Assembly: GCF_029962835.1 (NCBI RefSeq)
Contig: NC_080577.1
Coordinates: 8,966,501-9,030,500, forward strand
Source of the DNA: Magnolia sinica
Taxonomy: Eukaryota > Streptophyta > Magnoliopsida > Magnoliales > Magnoliaceae
Reading direction: 5' to 3'
DNA length: 64,000 bases
Shown here piece by piece: positions 1 through 15,000 of the stretch. Both the position numbers and the translations under genes were made by a program. The number at the start of each line of letters is the position of its first letter. Positions within the stretch are counted from its first letter, which is position 1. The notes beneath the pieces are model-generated. The model did not search any database. It saw only the letters and a program-made list of their open reading frames with translations, and was not told the DNA's origin.

Positions 1-3000
1 TGGTCCATAGAAGGTAAGTTGGAAGATGTTATCTGCTGTTTATATTGTAGCATATGCCCTTTTTTCCTATTGACGCTCCAGTTTTGTTATCTCTTTGAAA
101 ACATGTTCTTTAGAATTTTCTGTGCAAAGAGGTTACAATCCATGCCACTGTAACTTGCAGGTGACACTGAGCCCGTGAAAATGTTTGAGCGAACGGCAAA
201 TCTGTTGAACAATCAAATCATCAATTACCGCTGTGATCCTTCTGAGAAATGGCTTGTTTTGATTGGCATTGCTCCTGGTGCACCTGAGGTATATCTATGA
301 AGAATGTGTTATTTATGTATTCCTGTTGAGAATGCTGTAGTAGGAAAAGATTTTTCTCTCAGTTCATGATCTATGGTCTGAAATTTGGTTTTTATCCCCT
401 CTAAAGTAGGCATGTGATTTGGAGAACTTTGATATTAATATGTGTGGCCATCAAAGGTGGGTCCACATGATGGACTGTCCACATCAATGCTTAGATCTCT
501 AGATTCTAGCATACTCAATGTGTACTGCCTATTTCCTTAACTACTAATCTAATGGCTAGGTTTGTCTGCTCAAAATGAAATGGATGGTAGTCACAATTCA
601 TAGGTGGGTGCCACATGATGGTTTGTACACATCAATGCTATACTCAATGTGGATCTTTGACCGACCATTTCCTAAGCCACGAATCTTATGCCTCGGATCA
701 TCTGCTTAGCGATTTGAGAGGGATTGGCAATCAAAGGTGGTTTTACATTATGCTTGGACCTCTCTAGTATAATCAATATGGACCATCTATGTCCCAAAAC
801 ACTTATCTGATGGTTAGGATCATTTTATCGAAATGATTTAAGAGGGATGAGTGATCGTAGGTGGGCCCAACATGATGGGTGATCAACATCAATGCTTAGA
901 AATTCTGTAGTATACTATATATGAACCGTGCATCTTCCCAACCACCAATCAGATGGTTAGAAACATCCGATCAAAGTGATTTGAGAGGTCTTGGCAATCG
1001 AGGGGTGGGCCCCACATGATGCACAGTCTATAATCAATGGTCACACCTTTTCTATTGTAATAAACATGACATGTCCATTCCATACCCATTGGGTGGATGG
1101 CTAGGAGCATCGAAGTGATTTGATAGAGATGGTCAGTTAATGGTGGCCCCCACATGATGGCTTACATGACGGATGTGCAAATAGATTATATTTATTTTTT
1201 TGTACACATACTTGAACGCAAATATTTTCATGCTTGTATATAGATGCGCAAACAAATGTAGGAAAGTGACTTACATAGGAACAAAAACATAAATGTTAAC
1301 TACTTGCATGATAAAGACTTTTACCATGCGAATGCTTTCATAAGAAAATATTTTACTATAAAAGCAATTTACATATGTAAATCCTGTGTAGACAAAATGC
1401 TGTTACTAATTTTTAATGAAAAAAAAGTAGAGTGTAACAAATCATTGAAAACATTAGTTGATTTTACTGTTTTATTGAAAAAGAGTGTGTAGCGTAGCCT
1501 GTAGTGTACACTGCACATCACTTGCTTTATTTCCATATGCTATGTAATGTGAAGGCTACCTACACTACGCTACATAGCGAAAGCTATTTAGAACGTTTCT
1601 ATCATCATTTTGTATTGAAACCTTTATAAATTTGTTCTTGGCTGAGTTTTGATACTTAACTAAAATGTTCATTAATTTGCTTCTTTCCTCTGTTCCTTTC
1701 CTGGAACTCACTGTCATTCTAATATTTTACCTACTCATAATTCTGCATATTCTAACTTGGTATGCCGGTTCTAGAATGATTCATTTGATCTGTTTCTATC
1801 TTTGCGTAACTTGTTCTTACAATCTAATATCCATTCCATTCAGGAAAGTTTGTATTTGTTCTTTTATGTTGCTCTTTGTGATCTGTAAGCTATGCTGTTG
1901 AAGCGGCACTTATGATTATTCTGTGGAATATTTGTATGTCCAGCGGCCACAACTTGTTAAGGGGAACATGCAACTGTTTTCCGTAGACCAGCAACGTAGT
2001 CAAGCTTTAGAAGCACATGCTGCTGCCTTTGCAACGTTTAAAGTGAGTTTCACACATATTCCTTTACATTTAAAAATATACATCTGAACAACCTCTTTCA
2101 CCTGGTTCACGATTACTACAGGCTCGCTGTTATATACTTTTAATATTATCACTTGTCCCCATGCAGGTTGCTGGAAATGAGAATCCTTCTACTCTTATTT
2201 GCTTTGCATCAAAGACCATGAATGCCGGTCAAATTATTTCGAAGTTGCATGTCATCGAGCTCGGTGCTCAGCCAGGTCAGTGTCTGTACACACACACATT
2301 GAAGGATAAAAAAATTATTATAAAAGAGGAAGAAAATAGAAAATTACAAGGGTTGAATCCCCAATTGCAAGATTAAAAAATCAGCCCGATTGTTGACAAG
2401 AGGTGATTACATTCGCTTGCCTATGAGAGTGGATGAATGAACTTGTGATTGTTCCTTTCATCCTTATATCTTGTACACAATGAGAGAGTCTCCAAGGATA
2501 CACTTCAAAAGAGGTGGTCTAATGGATGGTATTTGCAGAGACGGCATTAATTTACGTACTGGGAGTGTATGACTGAATCAATTCTTTCATGCCTTTCTAA
2601 AGGGTCTGAAACTCAGCATCATTACAGTTGGCTATTCCAATGGGGCCAACAAGCACACCACAAACTACTCCTTGATTGTCACGAATTATCCCCCCAATAC
2701 CTGCTGGCCCTGGATTTCCATTGGAATTTCAGTTGAAGTTGAGGTTCCAGTTACGTTGAGGTTCCAGTTACCTGTGGATGGGGAACACCATTCTTGCTAA
2801 TGTCTCGAATGATGGACATTGTCCTCAATAACCTCCAACCATCCCCTCGCAAGATTGAAGCACAAACTCCCCTAAATTCTTTTCGAAGGACCTCCCAGGA
2901 GACAGTATTTCTTCTAGCAATCCCCACGACCTGTTTAGAGATTGGATTATTCCAGAATGATCTATTGTTCTGTTCTCTCCAAATGGATCACCTAACTACT

Positions 3001-6000
3001 GGGAGAGCAAGATGTCAAAGAATTTTGCCTCTACACTAGTGGGGAAAGCCAAGATTCCAAGCCTCCGAAAGACCAACCATAGACTCTGTCATCACCCAAA
3101 GGACACCACATAGTCAAAGAAATGGAGTCCCAGACTCCTTGTGAAAACAGGCAATGGACAAGAAAGTGATTGACAGTTTCTTCTGCTTGAAGCATTGATT
3201 AAAAGTATTGGTATTGATGTGCAGCTTGTCCGGTTATCAGACCAATTTGTATAGGTGATACTGATATGATTTGTTCGATATGGGTTGAGTCATAAAAACA
3301 AGTTAAAAAAGGGAAAAATAGAACAAATTAAAAAAAAGATCAGAAAATAATAAAAACATAACAATTACCTCATTTCCCTCTTCGTCTTCTTCCTACCTCT
3401 CTCTCACTTTAACTCCCTCTGTTTATAACATGTCAACTCTCCCGTCTCCTTCACATAGGGCTACAACCCGACCCAACCCGCTCAAGTTGCACCCCTACTT
3501 TCACATGTCAACTCCCCACCTGTCCGATATGACTTGCAATGAGTTTCCCTAACTTGTCGACAACGAGTTGGGGCGAGTCACATCCGTTGTGGGACAGTAT
3601 CTTAATCTATGACTAGAACAAGAAGGCAGAAATAACACCATGGAAAATGATTTGCTAGCTTTTATGAAGGCGGTCTAGAGTAAGAATTTTGTGAGCCCTG
3701 GCTACCCAGCAGAAACCTGCGCCCCTAAAGGGGCAGCAAACCTTCCACATTAGGCATTTCACAACCCAAATCAGAAAGGAAGCCATTGAAAGAACTGATC
3801 GAAAAAGACCTAAGTGGATTCCGCCTCCATATTCTGCAATCTCTACTGATTGAAGGAATGAAATCGTCTTCCAATTTCTGTAGCAAGTTTGCATAGCATT
3901 CAATTTCAGAGTCACTTAGATTACACCTGAACTGAATGCACCACACTATTTGCCCCCCTTTTCCACTGAGACAGCTGCTAACTGAGACATCTTTATTCAC
4001 AGCCAGTCGATACAAGTTCTGAAACTGAAGAGAAGTAGCCCATCATCAAGCTAGGTCTAGGTGTCCTCTGAAAACTAAATTCTTTCTCCATTACTGTCTC
4101 AGTTTCTCTGCACTTGATTCCTCTGAACAAATGAAAACATTTTTGGATGTTTATTGATATCCCCGAGACTCTGTGGTGGTCTTATGGGAATATCCCAGCC
4201 GTTATCACCCTTCACATATTTCATGCTAATCATGTACTTCCAAAGTCTATTTTCCTCTATAGAGAACCTCCATAACCACTTACTGAGAAGAGCCTAATTA
4301 ATGGATTTGAGTCTTCTAGTATCCATGCTACCTTCTTGTTTGGGCTTACAAACTCTTCTCCAATCAACCAAATGATATTTCCTCTTTCTTCCCTCCTTGC
4401 CACGGGCAGTTCCTCTGATTTTTTTTTTTCCAAACAGTCTATAATGCTAGCTGGGCAATGAAATAACTACATGAAGTTAACAGGTTTATTAGCAAGAGCC
4501 GACAACATTTTTCTTCGAGCAAAGTTTGATACTTACTCTTCCAGGCCAATAGATGCTTCTCAAATCTCAACTCTTTCAGTGACTGGATCCCGTAGCATTT
4601 TTTAAGGCTAACCAATGCACATGTCAAAGATACATGGAGGGTAAAGAACGGCTTTGAACCCCAAATATGCAGCGACATCTGCAATATCCCATTTCTTCAC
4701 TTGGACTCCCGAAACTTCAGAATTTTGCCAGTTTATCTTTTGCACTGAAAAATCTTCAAACCATCTCAGAATCAACTTCAAATGCTAAATATAGTTGGCC
4801 CATGGATTACAAAACAACAGGGTTTCGTTAGCGAACTGGAGATGTGACACTTGAGATCCATTTCTTCCCATCACAAACCTCCTCTCTGTCTTCAGAAATC
4901 CATTCTGCTCAAAGCTTCAGCCACCATCACAAAAAGAAAGGGAGACAGTGGGTACCCTTGCCACAACCCTTTGGAGCCCTGAAAGAAACCTTTCGGGGTC
5001 CTGTTGAACCGTTTGGAGCCCTGAAAGAAACCTTTTGGGGTCCTGTTGAACAGAAAAAAGAGGCCGATGAAACCCACTCCTTAATCTATCTCCTCCACTT
5101 GATTCTAAAGCCAAACCTTCTCAATTGCCTCCATTTATATATCTTCGCTGTCTTGAGCACTTAATTCCCAGTTTGTATCTCATTCATTTTCATTTTCTCA
5201 GCTAGAATATTTTTGTCATCATATGTTGAAAAAAGAAAACTTTATGTCGTCGTCATCATCATATCATCATAGCTTTATGCCTTGTTAATTCTCCAAATAA
5301 TTCTGATGTCATTGGCCAAACCACTGATTGTGGTGGCAGGGCTGTTTTGCTGAGGGGCCAACAGCCAACTCATCTTCTCAACCTGGAAAGAGTTGATGCT
5401 TTTGCGTCTATAACGCGAGATTACTTATCAGAAAAATGAGTTGAAATGAGGTGAACTATTTTCACATACTATTCTTGTTGTAGTAGGCTTACGGCCTACT
5501 ATAGGGCCCAACATGTGCTGATTTTGGGGTGTTTGTTGTGAGATTTGGGGCCTAAATGCCAGATATCACATTTGCCATTTGTGAAACATAGGGAGACTGC
5601 TGTGGAAGATATGATTGAAGATTTTAGGGGTATTCAATAAATTTGTTGTTTCTACTTCAGGCCACATCTTTGTTGGTGGGATATTTATTATCTTAATTAA
5701 ATTATATATTGATTTGAATTCAATCTAAAATAGTTGGGGATAAAATTCATAGGAATTGTCTTTAGGTCTATAAAATGGGGGTGCTGTAGGAGGTGGGTAT
5801 TGTACATTTCTAAGTTTATGAGTTCTTGTTTTAGTTGTTGTAAGGAGAAATTTCAATTTCAATAAAGTTACTTGTTCCTTTCTCTTCAAACATTCTTGTG
5901 GGTGTACTCTTTTCCATGTGATTTGGGTATTGACATCTCATTGAATTGATGACTGGGTTGCACCATTTTGGTATTAGAGCGGGTAATTATCAACTCTGCA

Positions 6001-9000
6001 TCATTTCCTAATGGCTTCAAAAGAAGTGACATAAAAAGCGTTTGCGCAATTAAACCCAATTAATGCTAATTGAGCAAGTGGATCAACTCATGCATACAGT
6101 AGGCAATTTCATTAATCAAGTGGTAGAGCTTAAGCATGGAGGGAGTTCAAAGACTAAAGTTGAACATGAGGACACGTAGGGTATGGTTCCTGCTAAGGTC
6201 CTAACTAATAACAGGTGGCCTTGGATGATGAAGATAACAATGATTAAATCCTTCGATTGTTGGAATGTGATAGATGGCCTAGAATTAAAGTGGAAACTCC
6301 AAAATTCCACGGTTGTTTGCATGTGGACGACTTCATTGATTGACCAAGAAAGGTGGAAAAGGCGTTCGAGTACACAAGGAAATCACGGATGATCCAAGGG
6401 TTAAATTAGTTGCAATGAAGTTTTCATGTCACACATTAGCATTGTGGGATGATCTCCAGGCCAAAAATGGATCCATCAAGGTAAGTAGAAAGTAAATTCA
6501 TAGGAAAAGATGGAAGAAGGTTAAAATGGAAGTTTCTATCTACAACTTGTGCCCATGACCTTTATCAAAGATTTCATAATCAATCAGTGAATGAATATAC
6601 CAAGAGTTCCATACCTCGACATCACGTGCATGGTTCTGTGTGTATGAAGACCAAAAGATTTCAAGGTATCTTAACGATCTTAAACCTAACATAATGAATT
6701 GGCTTTTAAAGATGTATTTAAGATGTTCTATGCGTACACACTTGCATTAGAAGTTGAGGAGATAATTAATTGGGGACTTGGGAGGTGATTTGGTGCACTG
6801 CGAGGACCGTCATCAACAATGGAGCAACATGCTAACTTCCCATGTAATGCGCTAAAAGCGCTTCCCACAGGTCGAAGGACAATGGACCAACATTAAAAAA
6901 TGAAGCCAAACTTCGACTCGAGGCAAGATGGTTATGGACAAGGGGCTATTGCACTTAAACACGGGGCAAAACAACACTCCTTTTGCATACTTTGAGTGTA
7001 GGCATCCAAGACATGACATTACTCTTTTCAATGTCATGAACATCAATCCACAAATAAAGTGAATTGGCCGAGGAAGGAGAATATATTGAAGACACTCTAG
7101 ACTTATGGAAGTTGAGGATGCCACAAGATATGAAGAACATGTGTATGAGGATGGGGCGCATGTTTGGGAAGATGTAGCATTTGCGTATGGTGATGGGGCG
7201 GGTTGTTGGTTATCTAACGTAATATGCTATTGGCATCTTGGGTGATTGATCATTGATGAGGGGCAATGGTTGTGATATAATATATTCCGGACACTTGCAC
7301 ATCTGCTGGGAAGATATGCACCATTAAGGAAGCAGTGGAAACATTCTCACAGAAATGGTTGATAAACTAAAACTCAAAAGAGCATGAGCATCCAAGCCCA
7401 TATTAGATTCATTGGTTTGAGAAAGGGGAAGAGTTTCTGTTAACTCTGGGTGCTTAGTTTCTTTCGTTATTGGATTTAAATGTAAGAATGAGGTGCCGTG
7501 TGATGTTGTCCTTATAGTGTGGATGCACGCCTCAGTTTATTAAGGAGGACGTGGTTGTGAGGGCGAGATATGATGCATTTGGCATTTGACTTAGGCTAAT
7601 GCCGATTCCTTCGTCAAGGATAGTGTGAATATTGCATTGCACCCAATCAATCATCATCCAAACCCAAATCTGATAAAGAAGATGCAAAAAAATCACTTAA
7701 TGTAGAAAAGATTGAAGAGGAAAGCATGGAGACATAGATGATGCTAGTCTATATTAGAGGCCAACATCATTTATGTCTTGGTTACTAAAGAAGGCTCAAA
7801 ACAGTAAGATGTTTTACTAGCTATACAAGTTTTCCTTCATGAATATGAAGACTTGGTGGTTGAAGAACTCCTAGCCGAACTTCCTGTTACGAGGAACATT
7901 CGACACAACATTGATTTAGTGCCATGTTTGAGCCTACTGAATCTTGTGCACAATTGAACGAGTCCAAACTAACATTTTGAGCTTTATCGACAAGTTACTG
8001 AGTTCAGAAGGGGTTAATTCAGGAAAGCATGCCACCCTGTGCTCTTCATATATTATTAACTCTTAAAAAAGATGGATCTTGGAAGATGTGCGTGGTAGTC
8101 GTGTAATCAATGTTTTAAATAGCGTATAATGTAGTGTTTGGCTTTCTATAGTGTGTAGCGTAAGCCACATGATTCTTAATATTTTTAATTAAAACAATAG
8201 AAAAATATGATAAAATTTGCAAAATGCATAATTCCTTCGAGTTCTTGACTGCGAATCTGGATCGTCAACTACATATTTTTGTGCAAAATCTCTCTTTGCC
8301 TTTAGACATCTGTAAGTGTGACCTCTTTTTTATTTTTATTTTTTATTTGATCTCCCACTAGATTTACCTGTCAGTCTTACTTTCAATGTGGAATATTTTT
8401 CTATCTATCATGGGCACCATATTGACGTTGGTATCGAAGAACTAGCCATCACACTTTTAACCGTTTTACCATCTACAGACACTATCCTTGATGTTTTCGA
8501 TGATCACAACTACTTCCAGCGTCTGAATCCTGACCTCTATGAGCATTATCAAGCCATTAACTCGCCGGAGTCGAGTTCTTTCAAGCGGGGGAGGATTGAT
8601 GCAGGCTGATCTAGGGCCACGATCTATGGGCCAAGCCCAAGCCCAACAGTCGGCCCAAACCTCCTTTTAGTTTGTTGCCTTTAAAAAAAAAAAAAAAACC
8701 TATTTAGGTAGTTAGCTAGCGAAATTAATCAGCTAGCTATGAATAATCCATTAGTCAAATCTCTTTTATTTATTTTCTATATTTGTAACAAGTCATCGGT
8801 TGTCAATGACATTATGAATTTTCCTTGTATGTATGTTTCAAAGCTTATATAAGGGCATGGGATGATTAGTGTCAAGGCACTTTTGAATTGAATCAAATTA
8901 TATAATTGTTCTCTATATTTGTTTGAGTTCTCGTGCTTGGATTGAAGGCGCCTACTCTTGGGCGGAGGATCCTTCCCATTAGAAGGCTGCGCCACTGGAA

Positions 9001-12000
9001 AAATTGCTCTTTCTTTATCAATAGTGTTGTGTTTTTGGGATATATTATTTCTATAGAAGGGATTAAGGTTGACCAGGAGAAAATTAAGGCCATTGTAGAG
9101 TGGCCCACCCCATAAATCCTTTCGTAGGTCTATTCTTTTCATAGCTTGATGACATTATTCTGGATATTTATTTGAAATTTTAATATTATTTTTGCACCTG
9201 CCACCAATTTCATGCATGGAAGCATGTTTGAATGATCTAGAGTAGCGGATCGAAGCTTTAATATCATAAAAAAGAAGATGATAGAGGCTCCAATCCTTGC
9301 ACTTTTAGACTTCAATAATCATTGAAGTAGAAAGTGACACTTAAAATGTTAGCATTGGCACGGTGTTTAGTTAAAAGGAAAACTGATCACTTTCTTTTGC
9401 GAGAAGCTTAGTGAAGAATTGCTCCACATATGATCTTAAGTTTGTTGCAGTTGTTTAGGCGCTATGACATTGGAGACATTATCTTATTCATTGGGAGTTC
9501 CTTTTGTAATTGGACCATAAGGCTTTGAGATATTCCAACTCTCTAAAGAAGCTGAGTGCTTGTCGTGCAAAGTTGATAGCTTTTTTGCAAGAATATACTT
9601 TCCTTTAGTCAGAACAAAGTGGCAAATGCTATGTGTCGGAATGTGGTTCTGTTAAGAACACTCTTTGTGGAGGTTGTGGAATTTTGACTTTTGAGGCATT
9701 AAAAGAACAATACAAGACCCATTTTTAGCATGGTGCTTGACAGATATCTTGATGGTTGAGATCCACAATGTCATTCATCTCATATGATGGATATTTATTC
9801 AAGTGTTCACGGCTTCACGCTTATGCATTTTTGAAGGATTATCGTGGGAAAAGATCCTAAGTTGCACGGAAGAGGATTGGGTGGACTTGGAAGAGATTAA
9901 ACATGGACCATGGTGGAGGAAAAATGCCACTGGCCTCATGTGAATCATTACATTGAACGGTTCATAGCACCATGGTGCTGATCTGGAGGCCATGTGCAGA
10001 ACACTGGCCTTTATATACCTCTTCTCTTTTCAGTCACGTCGTGGGTTGATATTTTCATGGATTTTATTTTGGGTTTTCTTAAGACTCAAAAGGGAAGTAG
10101 ATTCGATTTTTGTTGCATTGGGTCATTTTTCTAAAATGTCCCACTTCATTCGATGCAAAAGGACGATGGATGCTGTGCATACCACGAACACATTCTTTAG
10201 GAAGATTGTGTGACTTCATGGGGTTGCCAGAACTAGCAACTTCTGGCCATGATTCAAAGCTTGTGGGGCACTTCTGGTGTGCAAGATTATGTTCTCTTGG
10301 GCATATCATTCTAAAATAGATAACTAAACTAAAGTAGTTACAGGAGTGTTGGTAAACTCTTGAGGAGTATTATCGGTGACACCATATCTGAGTCGTACTT
10401 GGCTCTACCCCAAGTAGAGTTTGCCAACAATAGCTCAATAATTCAAACCATTGGAGTGATCTTCATTTGAGATCGTAAATTGGAGAAGTGCATATCATGG
10501 ACTTGAATTGGTACCATTATTGTTACAAGATCAAGCGAGTAAAAATGCTAATGCCTTCGCCAAGCACATCCAAGACTTGTAAGTTCAAGTGAAGAAGATT
10601 GAAGGGAACAATGCTAGGAATTGAGAAGCTACAAATGAATATTGGCTGGAGGAGATATATAAAGAAGGTGACTTGGTTATTGTTTATATCCATAGAGAGA
10701 AGTTTCGGAGGGGAACTTACAACAAGCTCAAGTCTAAGAAGATTGGTCAATGCCCAATTAAGGCGAAGTTGAGTACAATGCCTATGAGATTGAGTTGCCA
10801 ATTGACTTAGATATCTTGCTGACTTTCATTGTGGTGGATTTGTTTGATTACCATGGCTAAGCATCTAATGTACAAGTTGAAATCATTGTTGATATGACTA
10901 AACAACTCTCAAAGAAAAAGAAGAAAGATATTAAACTAGTGTTGTGCATGAAGACTATTGATATTCGACGGGCCAATACGAGCAATACTTGGTGAAATGG
11001 AAGAACAAGCTGAATTCTTAATGCACATCGATCATGGGTGACAAATTCAAAAGATTGGATCCAGACTTTTACCACTTGTATGAAGCATCCAAAGTGTCTG
11101 ACTCGCTGGAGTCGAGTTCTTTCTAACCCGGGGGGAGGGGGGATGATGTAGGCTCATGACCTCCTGTAGGGCCCCACATTTGCTGATTTTGGGCTGTTTG
11201 TTGCTAGAATTGGTGCCTAAATGTAAGAGATCACATTTGTCATTTATGGAAGATAAGGGCAAAGGTACGGTCAAAAGATTTTGGGGGTATTTAGTGGATT
11301 TGTTTTTGCTAGGCCAAATCTTTGTTGTTGGGATTTTTATTATCTTAAATAAATTATAGATTGATTAGAAATCAATCTAATAGTTTGGGGATTTTCATTA
11401 AAGATTCATAGGAATTGTCTTTAGGGTCTATAGATATAGAAAGTGTTTATGAGTTTTTGTAAAGTTGTTGCAAGGAAAAATTCCCATTTCAATAAAGTTG
11501 CTCATTTCTCTCTACCCAAACATTCTTGTACTGTTGTCTATTCTTGTGATTTGGGTATCAACATCTCATTGAGTTGATAACTGGGTTGACCAATTGTTTG
11601 TTCCATTTTCTTTTTTCTAAAGGTTCAAATTTGCAAAATATTATGGTACATATACACATGCATTGGAATTATCTAATGGTCATGCAATCAGCTTCTGGTT
11701 CTGATCTTTGCGCTACCTGATTTATTTGGCAACTCATTTGCATCGTGGCCTCATCAGGGAAGCCAGGCTTTACAAAGAAGCAAGCAGATCTCTTCTTCCC
11801 ACCAGATTTTGCGGATGACTTTCCGGTGTCAATGCAGGTACACTAGTAAGTTCTCTATCTATGTTCAGGCAATGGAAAAACTGGGAGTGATTCAATTTCT
11901 CTGATCTGCAGATATCACACAAGTACAGTCTGATATATGCAATTACAAAGCTTGGACTTCTATTTGTTTATGATCTTGAGACTGCTGCTGCAGTTTACCG

Positions 12001-15000
12001 TAACCGAATTAGTCCAGATCCCATATTTTTGACCTCAGAAGCATCATCAGTGGGGGGTTTCTATGCCATCAATAGGCGGGGGCAAGTTTTGCTTGCTACT
12101 GTCAATGAAGCAGCAATTGTTCCTTTTGTCAGTGGTCAGGTATGCTATGAGAGCATCTCTCTCTTGAAGGAAACTTTTGGCGTGGAACAATTCTTAACTT
12201 TTAGTTTTTACAGCTAAACAATTTGGAACTTGCTGTAAACCTTGCAAAGAGAGGAAATCTTCCAGGAGCTGAAAATTTGGTGAGCTTTTAACCTATCCTT
12301 CCACTTTACACTTCCTACTAGGTGCAAAACTGCTTGAATGTTTTCTATAGACTATAGAGGAGATATTTCTTTTTATATATTTTAACACAAGTAGTTCATC
12401 TGCTGTAACAATACCCCAAGAGTGAACTGTCCTTGCTTTTGGTGGTACAGGTTTGAGATACATGATGCATCTTAACTCGTCATGGTTTTGGTGAATGGCT
12501 TTGGTCGTGGGTTTGCTCCCCACAGACACGAGTTTGATTTCCCTCCCTGTGGATTACCCGATGCACGTGGTTGGCGGATGATTGCATGCATCTGCAGGGA
12601 ATAGTCTCACCTTAAAGGGGCAGGGACACCCTGTCGTCATAAAAGAAAGAAAGATACATGATGCATCTTCTCCATTTACATGGTTTGCACTTGAGTCACG
12701 ATGCTTGGAGCCTTTGCAATGATTAAAAATTTTCGATATGCATATATCAATGTAAACAGTGATCTTTGCTTATTCCATCATTTTGGAATGATGAACTTCG
12801 ATATAGAGCAGTATTTATATTGAGAGATTACTGTCATTGGAATACCATTTAGGCATAAGAACCTTTACCTATTATTCTCTGAAAGCTCTAATAAATGATT
12901 TGGTTATCTTGCTTATTCAAGTCTTTTTCTATTTGTCCCTTGCTTTTCAGAAACCTGTGTCAATTGGAAACTTCTATCAATGAACCAGTCACTGCGGATG
13001 TCCTAAAAATAAAATTCGGAACATATCCGGTGTTCAAAATATCGGTATCGCTACAAGTTTCGTTGTCCGGGGATATAAAAACAATATCGATAACTGGAAA
13101 TGCAGGAAAACATTTGAGAAACATGGAAAAAAATGGTGGAATTTTTTAGTGAAACTTCAGGAGATGCTAAAATACACATATTTGTATATTTAGGAATAAA
13201 AAAATTGCAAAAAGAATGCATACATGATAAGTTTTCATTTAATGGGGGTCTAAAAGCATGTGTTGTCGTAAGAAATCTGTCCAACCATTCCATCGCATTT
13301 ATCCATCCAACCATCCCATCTATCCATCCAAACACCCAACAATATTTTAGAATATTGACAACACACGATATTTTGCCGAGGAATTGTCGATTACCGAAAA
13401 GGAAACGAAAAATTGTGGTCTCGATATTGCCCAAGTTTTGATTACGATAATATCACGATATTATTTTTGACAAATTGAACACTGCATATAACCTTGCACC
13501 CATAAAAAAATGAAATTGAAATTTTTTTAAACAAAAATTTTGCGATAATCAATACATTGATGACATTACGGAAATATCGCCGATACACTAGTGATACAAG
13601 CAAGCAACACTTGGAATTTACAAGTCAAAAATATTGGTGATGCATTAGCAATATTGATACATTGGCAATATAAGCTACTCCTGGAATTTACACAGTCGAA
13701 AATATTGGCGATAAATTAGGGATATTGATATATTGGTGATACTTAGCAATACATCGTTGAAACCTGAAATTTCTGGTACTACCAGTATTATCGGTCTCGC
13801 TACCTGTGTTATCAATATCGCTGAGCTGGAGATAAGGATAATATTGGAGATATTTCGATAATATCGGGAATAATTCAAACAATGAATATATCTCTAAAAG
13901 TAAATTCTTTAATATATCTTTTCATGGCTTGGCTTGGGAAAACAAGATTAGTCAACAGAATGTCAGTAATGCTTGGAGAAAAACTAGACCTTTTCCAAGT
14001 TTTAGCTGTTAGAATATCTGGAAGTGAAGTTACTGAAGGATTGTCTCGATGTTGTTTTTTATGGTATTATATGAGGCACTTCTTGTGTCCTAAGGCTCTT
14101 AATTATATCAAGTCATTTTCTGTCTGTATCTTGTTCCTTAGTCCTTATGCTTCCTTTCTATCCAAAAGTGGATAAGATGCATGTTGATAAATAGATTGTT
14201 CCTCATTCAGTCTGTGTATCCCCCGTGTGTCAGTTATCCCAGCAATGAACTACCGCTATTTGCAATGGATAAGTTGTCTGAGTGATTGTATAATTAGTTT
14301 GCACATGCCATGTATGATTGGTTTGTTTCATTATATACTCCAACTTGCCCTATACTACTAGCAACCGATCCAATGACCAGTCTTGTGGCGAGTGCTGAAC
14401 TTGGCTTCATCTCGTTGCTGATGCTTATCCATATAACAGTAAATATATCCTCATTTTGACTGTGTCATAGTTTGGCATCTTTCAAATAAAGTAATATAAA
14501 TGGAGGTTAGTTGTGATTTCTTTTTCTTGGAAGTGCAGGTTGTTCAGCGATTCCAAGAATTATTTTCTCAAACGAAGTATAAGGAGGCTGCCGAACTTGC
14601 CGCTGAATCTCCACAGGGAATTCTTCGCACACCTGATACTGTAGCAAAATTTCAGGTATTATATATATAAGGCGTCGGATGCCAATAGTCTAAGCACTTG
14701 CAATTCGATATAGATCACTAACATATTCTAAAATATAGCTAGAAAAATCAACAATCCAGCAATGGCATATGGTAATAATCATCCTTCCATTAAAGGATTT
14801 AAACTTCCATCTATAGGGTATTGGTTTTGAATTTTCTATCCTTTCGTGCCATCTTTTGAGTTTAGTGAGGATTTTAACTGGTCATCATAGGGTTCTTTGC
14901 ATATAGCATAATACATTTCTGATATGGTACTTTTGGCATTTTGAGGCATGTGTGTGTGTGTTTTTAATGTGTTGGTGATGTTTCTGTTTCTAATGCAGAG

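Larger units (their letters stand above)
2300..5160 (-). mobile_element. L1-type LINE fragment with RNase H domain, 5'-truncated, in CHC intron 4
   Basis: Read on the minus strand, the segment from about 5160 down to 2300 carries the 3' part of a plant L1 ORF2. A reverse-transcriptase piece at 5090-4890 includes [16 protein letters not shown], like the family's GLRQGDPLSPFLF. A zf-RVT-like region lies at 4015-3655, and a further C-terminal piece around 3190-3000 contains [11 protein letters not shown]. An RNase H piece at about 2735-2590 contains [16 protein letters not shown]. Frames shift and stops occur throughout, so it is dead. The RT part holds an in-frame 42-bp tandem duplication, and about 0.4 kb of foreign sequence interrupts it near 3200-3615. 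The A-rich 3' tail appears to lie near 2300. Confidence 0.8.
5479..11592 (+). mobile_element. Ty3/gypsy LTR retrotransposon fossil in CHC intron 4
   Basis: Two similar LTRs (5479-5965 and 11147-11592) flank about 5.2 kb. A primer-binding-like site resembling TGGTATCAGAGC follows the left LTR at about 5969, and a G-rich polypurine tract precedes the right LTR at about 11128-11142. Between them are weak matches to gypsy pol parts in the expected order: protease/RT near 7.6-8.1 kb, RT end/RNase H near 9.0-9.6 kb and integrase near 10.0-10.3 kb. The element is broken many times and carries a nested insertion. LTR divergence of roughly one base in five by eye makes it old. It lies in the same direction as the host gene and is presumably removed with the intron. 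Confidence 0.85.
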
